From Achromobacter sp. B7 (GTDB taxonomy: Bacteria > Pseudomonadota > Gammaproteobacteria > Burkholderiales > Burkholderiaceae_B), in assembly GCF_003600685.1 (NCBI RefSeq), contig NZ_CP032084.1, forward strand, positions 2,790,001 through 2,854,000: a DNA stretch of 64,000 nucleotides, given 5' to 3'. The notes beneath the pieces were generated by a model. That model searched no databases, had not been told where the DNA came from, and was given only the letters and a program-made list of their open reading frames with translations. Shown here piece by piece: positions 46,863 to 55,235 of this stretch; position 1 is the first letter of the stretch; each line of letters begins with the position of its first letter. Made by a program: the position numbers and the translations under genes.

Positions 46863-48599
46863 ATGGATATGCGTAAAAATCTCAGGGTCACCACGGCGGT
46901 ATCGGCCATTCTGGCGTTATTCGTGCTGCTGTTTGCCATAGCGGCCGGCGCCGGCATCGCCGTCCTGCGCGAGAACCGGGCGGATATCGAAGCCTTGGGC
47001 CGGGGCAGCGTGGAACGCGCCAGTGACCTGGCCGAACTGACCAGCCGGCTGTTCCAGGCACGCGCGGCGTTGACCGACGCCAAGACCGGCATGGAAGGCG
47101 GGCTTGAAGACGCGCGCAACGCATCGCTGGCGCAGGCGGACGCGCTGCTCAAGCAGGCCGGCGCCAGCCTGGCGCGCCTGCGTGCCAACCCGGACACCAG
47201 CGCGGCAGGCGGTGCGCTGTTCGACCAGATGCTGGCCGCCCACGCCGCGTTCGCCGACCAGACCTTGGCGCCCATGCTCAGCGCCATCCAGGGCTGGAAC
47301 GGGATCGAGGTCAACCGGTTGGTGGACAAGGTGCTGCCCGCCAGCGGCGCGGCCTACGTGAAGCAGGCGGACGGATACCAGCTCTATGCGCGCGAGCAGG
47401 GCCAGGCCGCCGTGGCCGATGCCAGCCGCACGCTGGAGCGGGTAAGCGCGGTGGCCGCCGCCGTATTGGCCGTGGTGTTGCTGCTGGCCGTGCTGATCCG
47501 CTTGGCGTTTCGGCGCGGCATCCTGCGCCCGCTGAACGAAGCCGGCGCGCATTTTGACCGCATCGCCGACGGCGATCTGACGGGCGCCATTGCCATGCGC
47601 GGCGACAACGAGATCGGCGTGCTGTATTCGGCGATGCGCCGCATGCAAACGGGGCTGTCGGCGGCGGTGGCCTCCGTGCGCCGGGGTGTCGAAGAGATCC
47701 ATACCGGCTCGGGCGAGATCGCGGCGGGTGGGGCCGATATGTCGGACCGCACCGCGCGCCAGGCCGGTTCGTTGCAGGAGGCCGCCGCCAATATGACGCA
47801 GTTGGCGCACACCGTGCAGGTCACGGCAGGCAACGCCGACCTGGCCAGCCGGCAAGCGCAAAGCGCCACGCAACTGGCCAAGCAGGGCGGCCGCGCGGTG
47901 GATGAAGTGGTGCAAAGCATGCAAGGCATTGCGGACAGCGCGCGCCGCATCGGCGAAATCGTGGGCGTGGTCGACAGCATTGCCTTTCAGACCAACATCC
48001 TGGCGTTGAACGCGGCGGTTGAGGCGGCACGCGCGGGCGAGCAGGGCAAGGGGTTCGCTGTGGTCGCGGGCGAAGTGCGTTCACCGGCGCAACGCAGCGC
48101 GCAGGCCGCCAAGGAAATCAAGGGCTTGATCGACGACTCGGCCCTGCGTGTCCAGGCCGGCGTGCGCCAGGTGAATCTGGCGGGCGACACCATGCGTGAC
48201 ATGGTGGTGTCGGTGGATCGCGTGACCCAGATCGTCGCCGAGATTTCCAGCGCGACGGCCGAGCAGGCCGCCGGGATCGCCTCAGTGAACGACGCGGTGG
48301 CGGACATTGAACGGTCTACGCAAGAAAACGCCGCCATGGTCGAGCAAACGGCGGCTGCGGCAGCCGCCTTGGAAAGCCAGGCGCAAGGGCTGCGCCGCGC
48401 GGTGGCCGTGTTCCAGATCGAACAGGCTGTGCGCAATGCCACCGCCGTCGAGGCGTCCGTGGGCGAATTAATCGGACAGCTGGGACAGGATGCCGCCGCT
48501 GTAGCGCTCGATCACCAGCGACAGGTTCCCATGCTTGACCTTGTGCTTGACGTGCGCGGCAGCCGACGCGATGTCTTCCGGGCGGATGCGCTCGCATAG
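46863..48599 (+). CDS. Methyl-accepting chemotaxis protein
   Basis: 578 aa. TM1 (about 10-36), a helical periplasmic sensor with Ala/Gln/Asp-rich coils, TM2 (about 195-216), HAMP (about 217-270), then the signalling domain. The hairpin tip reads DSIAFQTNILALNAAVEAARAGEQGKGF, as expected. Just after it, GEVRSPAQRSAQ has Pro408 where MCPs have Leu (codon CCG at 48084-48086). The last 44 codons overlap the convergent EAL-GGDEF gene by 132 bp. Start ATG at 46863 or 46869; the ribosome-binding site is weak. Confidence 0.93.
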   Translation: MDMRKNLRVTTAVSAILALFVLLFAIAAGAGIAVLRENRADIEALGRGSVERASDLAELTSRLFQARAALTDAKTGMEGGLEDARNASLAQADALLKQAGASLARLRANPDTSAAGGALFDQMLAAHAAFADQTLAPMLSAIQGWNGIEVNRLVDKVLPASGAAYVKQADGYQLYAREQGQAAVADASRTLERVSAVAAAVLAVVLLLAVLIRLAFRRGILRPLNEAGAHFDRIADGDLTGAIAMRGDNEIGVLYSAMRRMQTGLSAAVASVRRGVEEIHTGSGEIAAGGADMSDRTARQAGSLQEAAANMTQLAHTVQVTAGNADLASRQAQSATQLAKQGGRAVDEVVQSMQGIADSARRIGEIVGVVDSIAFQTNILALNAAVEAARAGEQGKGFAVVAGEVRSPAQRSAQAAKEIKGLIDDSALRVQAGVRQVNLAGDTMRDMVVSVDRVTQIVAEISSATAEQAAGIASVNDAVADIERSTQENAAMVEQTAAAAAALESQAQGLRRAVAVFQIEQAVRNATAVEASVGELIGQLGQDAAAVALDHQRQVPMLDLVLDVRGSRRDVFRADALA

Positions 48600-50315
48600 C
48601 GACGGCGTAACGGTCAACGCGCCCACGCCCAAGGTCACGAACGGGAAGAAGCGCGGCACGCCGTAGCGGTCTTCGGCCTCGATGCCGCCGTTATGGCGGC
48701 CTTGGTCGTCGTACAGCGCCGTGGCCTGTTCGTTGAATTCGGCGATGATGCGCTGGACGCGTTCAGCCCAATCGGCGCTGCGAAACAGCACCACGAAATC
48801 GTCGCCGCCCACGTGTCCGACAAAGTCTCGCAGCGGGTCGCAATGCTGCTTGATGACTTCGGCGGTCAGCATGATCATGTCGTCGCCGCGCCAGTAGCCG
48901 TAGACGTCGTTGAACGGCTTGAAGTTATTCAGGTCGCCATAGCAGACGGTGAAGTCGGCGGCGTCTTCCAGCAACGTGGCGATGTGGCGGCTGATGGGGA
49001 TGTTGCCCGGCAGCGAGGTCAGCGGGTTGGCGTAGCGCGCAGCCTCGATTCGCATTTCGGTCACCGAACGCACCAGGGTCTCGCCGGTAGCCAGACCGTC
49101 GTAGCGGCCGTCGCGCGTAATGATCAGGCCGTCCATCAGGTAGCGCTGGTCTTCCGAGATCAGCACATGGCTGAGCTGGTCGATGGACACGTTCAGGTCC
49201 ACCAGTACCGGTTCGGCATTCATGAAGGTGGAGCAACGGTCGCGGCCGAACAGTTCGCGCGTGTAGCGCTGCGCATAATGTTCGGAAAAATCGCGGCGGT
49301 TGATGATGCCGACGGGGCGGTTTTCGGCGTCCACCACCGCCACGGCATGCATGGTCTTGTGTTCGATAAACAGCCGGTGCACGTCATCGTTCGTGTGCTT
49401 GTCCAGCAGCGCGGCCGGCGCTTCCACGCGCAGGCTGGCCGCGGTGCCGCCCGCTGCGCGCTGCGACAGGGGCGCCGAGCTGCGCGCGCGCAACGAGTCG
49501 CGCAGCGGCGGCGTCAGTTCGGTCAGCAACGTTTCTTCCGGGCGGCCCAGGAACCAGCCCTGCGCATAGCGGATATCCAGCTCGCGCACCATGGCCAGGT
49601 CCTCGGCGGTTTCAATGCCTTCGGCGACGATCGCGGTGCCCAGGTGCTGCGCCACTTTCAGAATGGCGCGCACCATGCTTTGCTTGCGGTCGTCGTGGCC
49701 GATGCCATCGAAGAAGTAGCGGTCGATCTTGACCAGGTCCGGCTGCATTTCCGACCACAGCTGCAAATTGGAATTGCCCACGCCGTAGTCGTCCAGCGCG
49801 ATGCGCATGCCGTGTTCGCGCAGGCAGGCAAACGCGCTGCCCAGTTCGCTCATGTGGTCTGACAGCGGGTCCTGTTCCGTGAGTTCGACGATGATGCTGG
49901 AGGCGGGCAGGGCGCAATCTTTCAGCAGCCGCTCGGGCATGTCGGCGCCCCACAGCGTCCAGAAATGGATCAGCGCCGACCCCGACAGGTTCAGGAACAG
50001 CTTGCCGGGGGCGTCCTGAAAACCCTGGGCGCCCGCCCGAAAACTGGCCAGTTCCAGTTGCGGGTGCAGTCCGCGTCGGCGGGCTTCGGCAAACAAGGCA
50101 TCGGGAAAGTGCAGGGCGGTGTCGGCAGGGCCGCGGATCAGGCTTTCATGCCCATAGATGCGGCTGTGGGACAGATCCACCACCGGTTGATAGCGTGGCC
50201 GCAGCAGGCGGTCACGCAAGATGCCGGCCAGGCCGACGGGTGCGGGCGCATCGCCCGGCATGGAGTGGGGCGTGCGGGCCGTGGCCTGCCGTGGCATAGC
50301 TTGTAGGGAAGTCAT
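48468..50315 (-). CDS. EAL-CBS-GGDEF c-di-GMP signalling protein
   Basis: 615 aa, no membrane segment. EAL domain about 35-265: ESL in YGHESLIRG, LNLSGSA, VELTEQ, IALDDYGVGNSN, VKIDRYFFDG, IVAEGIET and QGWFLGRP, so metal and catalytic residues look intact and phosphodiesterase activity is likely. A CBS pair follows (about 300-420), and then a GGDEF domain with GGDDF instead of GGDEF (HVGGDDFVVLF, about 545), so cyclase activity is doubtful. The CBS pair may sense a nucleotide. Its 3' end overlaps the chemoreceptor gene antisense. Confidence 0.92.
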   Translation of the reverse strand: MTSLQAMPRQATARTPHSMPGDAPAPVGLAGILRDRLLRPRYQPVVDLSHSRIYGHESLIRGPADTALHFPDALFAEARRRGLHPQLELASFRAGAQGFQDAPGKLFLNLSGSALIHFWTLWGADMPERLLKDCALPASSIIVELTEQDPLSDHMSELGSAFACLREHGMRIALDDYGVGNSNLQLWSEMQPDLVKIDRYFFDGIGHDDRKQSMVRAILKVAQHLGTAIVAEGIETAEDLAMVRELDIRYAQGWFLGRPEETLLTELTPPLRDSLRARSSAPLSQRAAGGTAASLRVEAPAALLDKHTNDDVHRLFIEHKTMHAVAVVDAENRPVGIINRRDFSEHYAQRYTRELFGRDRCSTFMNAEPVLVDLNVSIDQLSHVLISEDQRYLMDGLIITRDGRYDGLATGETLVRSVTEMRIEAARYANPLTSLPGNIPISRHIATLLEDAADFTVCYGDLNNFKPFNDVYGYWRGDDMIMLTAEVIKQHCDPLRDFVGHVGGDDFVVLFRSADWAERVQRIIAEFNEQATALYDDQGRHNGGIEAEDRYGVPRFFPFVTLGVGALTVTPSLCERIRPEDIASAAAHVKHKVKHGNLSLVIERYSGGILSQLSD

Positions 50316-50518
50316 CGCCGGGGGCGTCAGATACGTTCAGTGACAAGATTCGTCATGTTGACAACAAAATATGTCTGCGTTGTTGCCGCTACCGGCGACG
50401 CGCCATATTCAGCCGCTGTTACATAGCTGTCAACCGAGATTTCCCCTTGCTTTGCTTGCCGACGCGGCGCAGTGGCGACAGCCGCCGCGTACCCCTTGCG
50501 CCCTATACAATTTGCGCT

Positions 50519-51142
50519 ATGACTTCCCCCAAGATTCCCGAATCCCTGCGTCGTATCGTGCTGGCGTCCAACAACCCCGGCAAGCTGCGCGAATTTTCCG
50601 CCTTGTTTGCGCCGCTCGGCATCGAACTGGTGCCCCAAGGCGACCTGGGCGTGCCCGAAGCCGAAGAGCCCCACGTCACCTTTGTTGAAAACGCCTTGGC
50701 CAAAGCACGGCACGCCAGCCGCCTGACCGGGCTGCCGGCGTTGGCCGACGACTCTGGCCTGTGCGTCGCCGCGCTGGATGCCGCGCCCGGCGTGTATTCG
50801 GCCCGCTACGCCAAGATGCATGGGGGCGAAAAATCAGACCAAGCGAACAATGCCCTGCTGGTACAGAACTTGGCCGGGGTTACCGACCGCCGCGCCTGGT
50901 ATGTGGCCGTGCTGGCTTTGGTGCGTTCCGAAAACGACCCTTGCCCGATCATCGGAGAGGGGTTGTGGCATGGCGAAATCATCGACGTGCCGGAAGGGGC
51001 GAATGGCTTTGGCTACGACCCGCACTTCTATCTGCCCGATATGGCACTGACCGCGGCGTCACTGGACCCCGAAGAAAAGAACCGCGTCAGCCACCGCGCC
51101 CGCGCGCTGCGCGAATTGTTGAGCAAGCTTAGCCACGCCTAG
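50519..51142 (+). CDS. rdgB: XTP/dITP pyrophosphatase (Ham1/RdgB)
   Basis: 207 aa from the ATG at 50519 (MTSPKIPESLRRIVLASNNP). Ham1 family motifs: LASNNPGKLREFSALF, TFVENALAKARHAS, LADDSGLCVAALDAAPGVYSARYA and GFGYDPHFYLP. It removes non-canonical purine NTPs before they enter DNA or RNA. A possible -10 (TATACA in CCTATACAAT) lies about 15 nt upstream. hemW follows after 18 nt. Confidence 0.96.
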   Translation: MTSPKIPESLRRIVLASNNPGKLREFSALFAPLGIELVPQGDLGVPEAEEPHVTFVENALAKARHASRLTGLPALADDSGLCVAALDAAPGVYSARYAKMHGGEKSDQANNALLVQNLAGVTDRRAWYVAVLALVRSENDPCPIIGEGLWHGEIIDVPEGANGFGYDPHFYLPDMALTAASLDPEEKNRVSHRARALRELLSKLSHA

Positions 51143-51160
51143 GCGCTTAAGCGAAACCGC

Positions 51161-52381
51161 ATGTCCATCACTATTCCCATCCGCAACGACATGGGCGCGT
51201 CGCCGTCGCGCGTCCGTGTCCCCGCGGGCGCGACGCTGACCAGCCTGCCCCCGCTTTCCCTCTATGTGCACGTGCCCTGGTGCGTGCGCAAATGCCCGTA
51301 TTGCGACTTCAATTCCCACGCCGCGCCCGGCGAAATCCCGGAACGCGCCTATCTGGACGCTCTGCGCAGCGACCTTGAACAGGCGTTGCCGTCCATCTGG
51401 GGCCGGCAGGTCGTGTCCGTTTTCATCGGAGGCGGCACGCCCAGCCTGCTGTCGTCGGCGGGGTTGGACGAACTGCTGGCCATGTTGCGCGCCTGTCTGA
51501 ACCTGTGGCCCGACGCCGAAATCACCATGGAAGCCAACCCCGGCACGGCCGAAGCCAGCCGGTTTCGCGACTATGCCGCCAGCGGCGTCACCCGCTTTTC
51601 GTTGGGCATCCAGAGCTTTGACGACGCGCAGCTAAAGAAGCTGGGCCGCATCCACGACGCCGCGCAGGCTCGGGCGGCGATCGACATGGCCCAGCGCGCG
51701 GTCTCGCGCGTGAACCTGGACATGATGTTCGCCTTGCCGGGCCAGACGCTGGACGCCTGTGTGGCAGACCTGCGCCATGCCATTTCGTTTGGCACGGAAC
51801 ACCTGTCGCTGTACCACCTGACGATGGAGCCGAACACCGTCTTCGCAAAATTTCCGCCCGCTGAATTGCCCGACGACGACACCAGCGCCGCCATGCAAGA
51901 CGCCGTTGAAGCCGAACTGGCGGCGGCGGGGTTGGCCCGATACGAAGTGTCGGCCTACGCGCGGCCGGGCGCGCGGTGCCGCCACAACATGAACTACTGG
52001 GAATTTGGCGACTACCTGGGCATTGGCCCGGGCGCGCACGGCAAGCTGTCATTTCATGACCGTATCGTGCGCGAGGCGCGGTTGCGCAACCCGGATTCCT
52101 GGATGCAGGCGGCCATGGCGCGCGACGGCAGTCATCTGGCCGAAAGCCGCCAGGTCGGGCCGGACGAGCTGCCCTTTGAGTTCATGCTCAATGCACTGCG
52201 CCTGAAAGAGGGCGTGCCCACCACAACGTTCAACGAACGCACCGGTTTGTCGCTTGCCGCCATCGCGCACCAATTGGAGGCAGCCTCGAAACGGGGCTTG
52301 CTGGACCCGGACCCGACGCGTTTGAAGGCTACGCCCTTGGGGTGGCGCTTCTTGAACGACCTGCAGGAAATGTTCCTGTAG
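51161..52381 (+). CDS. hemW: Radical SAM heme chaperone HemW
   Basis: 406 aa. The radical-SAM cluster motif is [10 protein letters not shown] (CxxxCxxC), then [44 protein letters not shown] and the HemW C-terminal domain ([34 protein letters not shown]). Previously misnamed coproporphyrinogen III oxidase, it delivers haem to respiratory proteins. It follows rdgB by 18 nt. The NtrC boxes of glnA start right behind its stop. Confidence 0.95.
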   Translation: MSITIPIRNDMGASPSRVRVPAGATLTSLPPLSLYVHVPWCVRKCPYCDFNSHAAPGEIPERAYLDALRSDLEQALPSIWGRQVVSVFIGGGTPSLLSSAGLDELLAMLRACLNLWPDAEITMEANPGTAEASRFRDYAASGVTRFSLGIQSFDDAQLKKLGRIHDAAQARAAIDMAQRAVSRVNLDMMFALPGQTLDACVADLRHAISFGTEHLSLYHLTMEPNTVFAKFPPAELPDDDTSAAMQDAVEAELAAAGLARYEVSAYARPGARCRHNMNYWEFGDYLGIGPGAHGKLSFHDRIVREARLRNPDSWMQAAMARDGSHLAESRQVGPDELPFEFMLNALRLKEGVPTTTFNERTGLSLAAIAHQLEAASKRGLLDPDPTRLKATPLGWRFLNDLQEMFL

Positions 52382-52388
52382 TTGCTTT

Positions 52389-52405
52389 TGCACCAAAACG
52401 GGGCA
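52389..52405 (+). promoter_or_regulatory. NtrC-binding site 1 (glnA enhancer)
   Basis: TGCACCAAAACGGGGCA: the left half-site TGCACCA is perfect and the right half matches TGGTGCA at 5 of 7. Centre about 94 bp upstream of the sigma-54 element. Confidence 0.8.
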
Positions 52406-52421
52406 ATCATGCCCCACGCTT

Positions 52422-52438
52422 TGCACCATACCGGTGCT
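52422..52438 (+). promoter_or_regulatory. NtrC-binding site 2 (glnA enhancer)
   Basis: TGCACCATACCGGTGCT: perfect left half and 5 of 7 in the right half of TGCACCA-N3-TGGTGCA. Its centre is 33 bp from that of site 1, about three helical turns, the spacing that lets NtrC dimers cooperate. Confidence 0.85.
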
Positions 52439-52490
52439 ACATTTTTCCGTGACCGTGCAGCCTTCCCCTGGGAATCCCTGGGGTAAAACC

Positions 52491-52506
52491 TGGCACGCTT
52501 ATTGCT
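52491..52506 (+). promoter_or_regulatory. Sigma-54 promoter of glnA
   Basis: TGGCACGCTTATTGCT matches the -24/-12 consensus TGGCACG-N4-TTGCW fully; GG at 52492-52493 and GC at 52504-52505 have exactly 10 bp between them. Transcription should start near 52517, leaving a 5' leader of about 50 nt before the glnA ATG. Confidence 0.95.
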
Positions 52507-52565
52507 TCCCTCTTTATGCCAGTCGAGCGGCAAAGCCCTCGACCCTTTTATCTAATGGAGATGAC

Positions 52566-53978
52566 ATGGCAAGCCCGAAAGACGTCCTGAAACAGATCGC
52601 CGATAACGAAGTCAAATTCGTGGATTTCCGCTTTACCGATACGGTTGGCCGTGAGCACCACGTGTCCGTGCCCACCAGCCAGATCGATGAAGACAAGCTG
52701 GAAAGCGGCCAGGCTTTCGACGGTTCGTCGATTCCGGGTTGGAAGGGTATCGAAGCTTCCGACATGCTGCTCATCCCCGATTGCGCCACCGGCAACCTGG
52801 ACCCGTTCCGCGAAGAGCCGACCCTGATCCTGTCGTGCGACGTCGTCGAGCCGTCGGACCTGAAGGGCTATGACCGCGACCCGCGTTCGCTGGCCAAGCG
52901 CGCCGAAGCCTACCTGAAGTCCTCCGGCCTGGGCGACACCGCCTACTTTGGTCCGGAACCCGAATTCTTCGTGTTCGACGGCGTGACGTGGAACACCGAC
53001 ATGTCGGGCACGTTCGTCAAGATCAAGTCCGAAGAAGCCTCGTGGTCGACCGGCCTGGAATTCGAAGGCGGCAACACCGGCCATCGTCCCGCCGTCAAGG
53101 GTGGCTACTTCCCCGTTCCCCCGGTTGATTCGTTCCAGGACATGCGTTCGGAAATGTGCCTGCTGATGGAACAAATGGGCGTGCCGGTTGAAGTGCACCA
53201 CCATGAAGTGGCCGGCGCCGGCCAGCTGGAAATCGGCACCAAGTTCAGCACGCTGGTTCAGCGCGCCGACTGGACGCAGATCGTCAAGTACGTGGTGCAC
53301 AACGTTGCCCACGCTTACGGCAAGACCGCCACGTTCATGCCCAAGCCCATCGTTGGCGACAACGGTTCCGGCATGCACGTGCACCAATCCATCTGGAAGG
53401 ATGGCCAGAACCTGTTCGCGGGCAATGGCTACGCCGGCCTGTCGGAATTCGCCCTGTACTACATCGGCGGCATCATCAAGCACGCCCGCGCCCTGAACGC
53501 CATCACCAACCCGGGCACGAACTCGTACAAGCGTCTGGTTCCGCACTACGAAGCCCCGGTCAAGCTGGCTTACTCGGCCCGCAACCGCTCGGCTTCGATC
53601 CGCATTCCGTACGTCGGCAACCCGAAGGGCCGCCGCGTCGAAGCGCGTTTCCCGGACCCCCTGGCCAACCCGTACCTGGCGTTCTCGGCGCTGATGATGG
53701 CCGGCCTGGACGGCGTGCAGAACAAGATCCACCCGGGCGATCCGGCCGACAAGAACCTGTACGACCTGCCGCCGGAAGAAGACGCAAAGATCCCGACCGT
53801 GTGCTCCTCGCTGGAACAAGCGCTGGAAGCCCTGGACGCCGATCGCGAATTCCTGACCCGCGGTGGCGTGTTCAGCAACGACATGCTCAACGCCTACATC
53901 GACCTGAAGATGGGCGATGTGAACCGTCTGCGCATGACCACGCACCCGGTCGAATTCGACATGTACTACAGCCTCTGA
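52566..53978 (+). CDS. glnA: Glutamine synthetase, type I
   Basis: 470 aa from the ATG at 52566 (GGAG 5 nt upstream). Landmarks: [87 protein letters not shown], and the adenylylation tyrosine in NLYDLPPEE, so it should be regulated by GlnE. It makes glutamine from glutamate, ammonia and ATP. Nitrogen-limited transcription is expected from the sigma-54/NtrC region upstream; ntrB and ntrC follow. Confidence 0.98.
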   Translation: MASPKDVLKQIADNEVKFVDFRFTDTVGREHHVSVPTSQIDEDKLESGQAFDGSSIPGWKGIEASDMLLIPDCATGNLDPFREEPTLILSCDVVEPSDLKGYDRDPRSLAKRAEAYLKSSGLGDTAYFGPEPEFFVFDGVTWNTDMSGTFVKIKSEEASWSTGLEFEGGNTGHRPAVKGGYFPVPPVDSFQDMRSEMCLLMEQMGVPVEVHHHEVAGAGQLEIGTKFSTLVQRADWTQIVKYVVHNVAHAYGKTATFMPKPIVGDNGSGMHVHQSIWKDGQNLFAGNGYAGLSEFALYYIGGIIKHARALNAITNPGTNSYKRLVPHYEAPVKLAYSARNRSASIRIPYVGNPKGRRVEARFPDPLANPYLAFSALMMAGLDGVQNKIHPGDPADKNLYDLPPEEDAKIPTVCSSLEQALEALDADREFLTRGGVFSNDMLNAYIDLKMGDVNRLRMTTHPVEFDMYYSL

Positions 53979-54073
53979 TCGTTTAGAGGCTGTGGCGGGG
54001 GGGAGCGCGATGATGGCGGCAGAAACCAGGGCCCACACATCGCGCACCACCAGGTCGCGGCTCGACGGTTTGT

Positions 54074-54119
54074 CCGCCAGGCGTCACGCCTGGCGGGCAG
54101 GGCGCCGGGTTCCGGCGCC
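54074..54119 (+). terminator. Tandem hairpins in the glnA-ntrB spacer
   Basis: Hairpin 1 is CCGCCAGGCG-TCA-CGCCTGGCGG (54074-54096); hairpin 2 is GGCGCCGG-GTT-CCGGCGCC (54101-54119). Both stems are perfect. There is no U tract, so they would attenuate or protect the mRNA rather than fully stop transcription, allowing glnA to exceed ntrBC (inference). Confidence 0.7.
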
Positions 54120-54170
54120 GCCGTCGCGGGCGCGTTCCGCTTTTCCCCTGTCATTCGGGTACGTTGAAAA

Positions 54171-55235
54171 ATGAATGTAGAAGCTCTCGATCTGCTTGCC
54201 ACGTCCGTTTTCCTGGTCAACGAGCGCGGTCACATTGAGTATGCCAACGCCGCCGCCGAAGATCTGTTCGGCCGCTCGCGCAAGCAACTCTGCGGGCACT
54301 CCGCCGCCACGCTGTTCGACACCCCAGAAAACATCCAGTCCTCCATCGACCGCGCCGCTGCCGGCAGGTACGCCGACGTCAGGCAATTGGCCTCGTTGCG
54401 CCGCGCCGCCGAATCTGTCGAAGTCGCCGTCACCACGGTGGGGCTGACCGGTCAACGCTGGCCGGTATTGATCGAGACGCGCGAGATAGAACAGCGCGTG
54501 CTGGCTGACCGCAACCATCGCCTGGTTGACGAGATCGAAGCGCATCGTGAACTGCTGCGCAACCTGGCGCATGAAGTGAAGAACCCCTTGGGCGGTTTGC
54601 GCGGCGCCGCGCAATTGCTCGAAGCCGAGCTGCCCAGCGCAGCGCTGGCCGAATACACCCAAGTCATTATTTCCGAAGCCGATCGCTTGCAGGCGCTGGT
54701 GGACCGATTGAGCGGCCCGCAACGTGTGCCGCTGAACGCGCGGCCGGTGAACATCCACGAGATCTGCGAGCGCGTCTGCGCCCTGATCCAGGCTGAATTC
54801 CGCAACGACGTGACGATCCTGCGTGACTACGACGCGTCGGTGCCTGATTTGAAGGGCGATGCGGCCCGCTTGATGCAGGCGGTGCTGAACGTGGCCCGCA
54901 ATGCCGCACAAGAGTTGGTCGCGCGCCCGCAGGGGCCGCAGACGGAGCCCGGCGTGGTAACGCTGCGCACCCGCGTGGCCCGCCAGGTCATGCTGGCCCA
55001 TCGGCAGCATCGGCTGGCGCTGGTGCTGTCCATTATCGATAACGGTCCCGGCGTGCCGGACCACATCCGCGACCGCATTTTCCACCCGTTGGTCACGGCC
55101 AGGGCCGGCGGTACCGGGCTGGGCTTGAGCCTTGCCCAGGACTTCGTGCAACAGCACGGCGGCATCATCGAATTTGAATCCCGACCCGGGCGTACCGAGT
55201 TTCGCCTGGTCCTACCGATGGAGCCCGCACACTGA
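54171..55235 (+). CDS. ntrB: Nitrogen-regulation sensor kinase NtrB (GlnL)
   Basis: 354 aa, cytoplasmic. N-terminal PAS domain (LLATSVFLVNERGHIEYANAAAE), then the H-box NLAHEVKNPLGGLRGAAQLL with His134, N-box NVARNAAQE, and G-boxes DNGPGVPDHI and GGTGLGLSLAQDFV. It phosphorylates NtrC when PII is uridylylated under nitrogen limitation. No membrane segment, as usual for NtrB. Its stop overlaps the ntrC start by one base (TGATG). Confidence 0.96.
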   Translation: MNVEALDLLATSVFLVNERGHIEYANAAAEDLFGRSRKQLCGHSAATLFDTPENIQSSIDRAAAGRYADVRQLASLRRAAESVEVAVTTVGLTGQRWPVLIETREIEQRVLADRNHRLVDEIEAHRELLRNLAHEVKNPLGGLRGAAQLLEAELPSAALAEYTQVIISEADRLQALVDRLSGPQRVPLNARPVNIHEICERVCALIQAEFRNDVTILRDYDASVPDLKGDAARLMQAVLNVARNAAQELVARPQGPQTEPGVVTLRTRVARQVMLAHRQHRLALVLSIIDNGPGVPDHIRDRIFHPLVTARAGGTGLGLSLAQDFVQQHGGIIEFESRPGRTEFRLVLPMEPAH

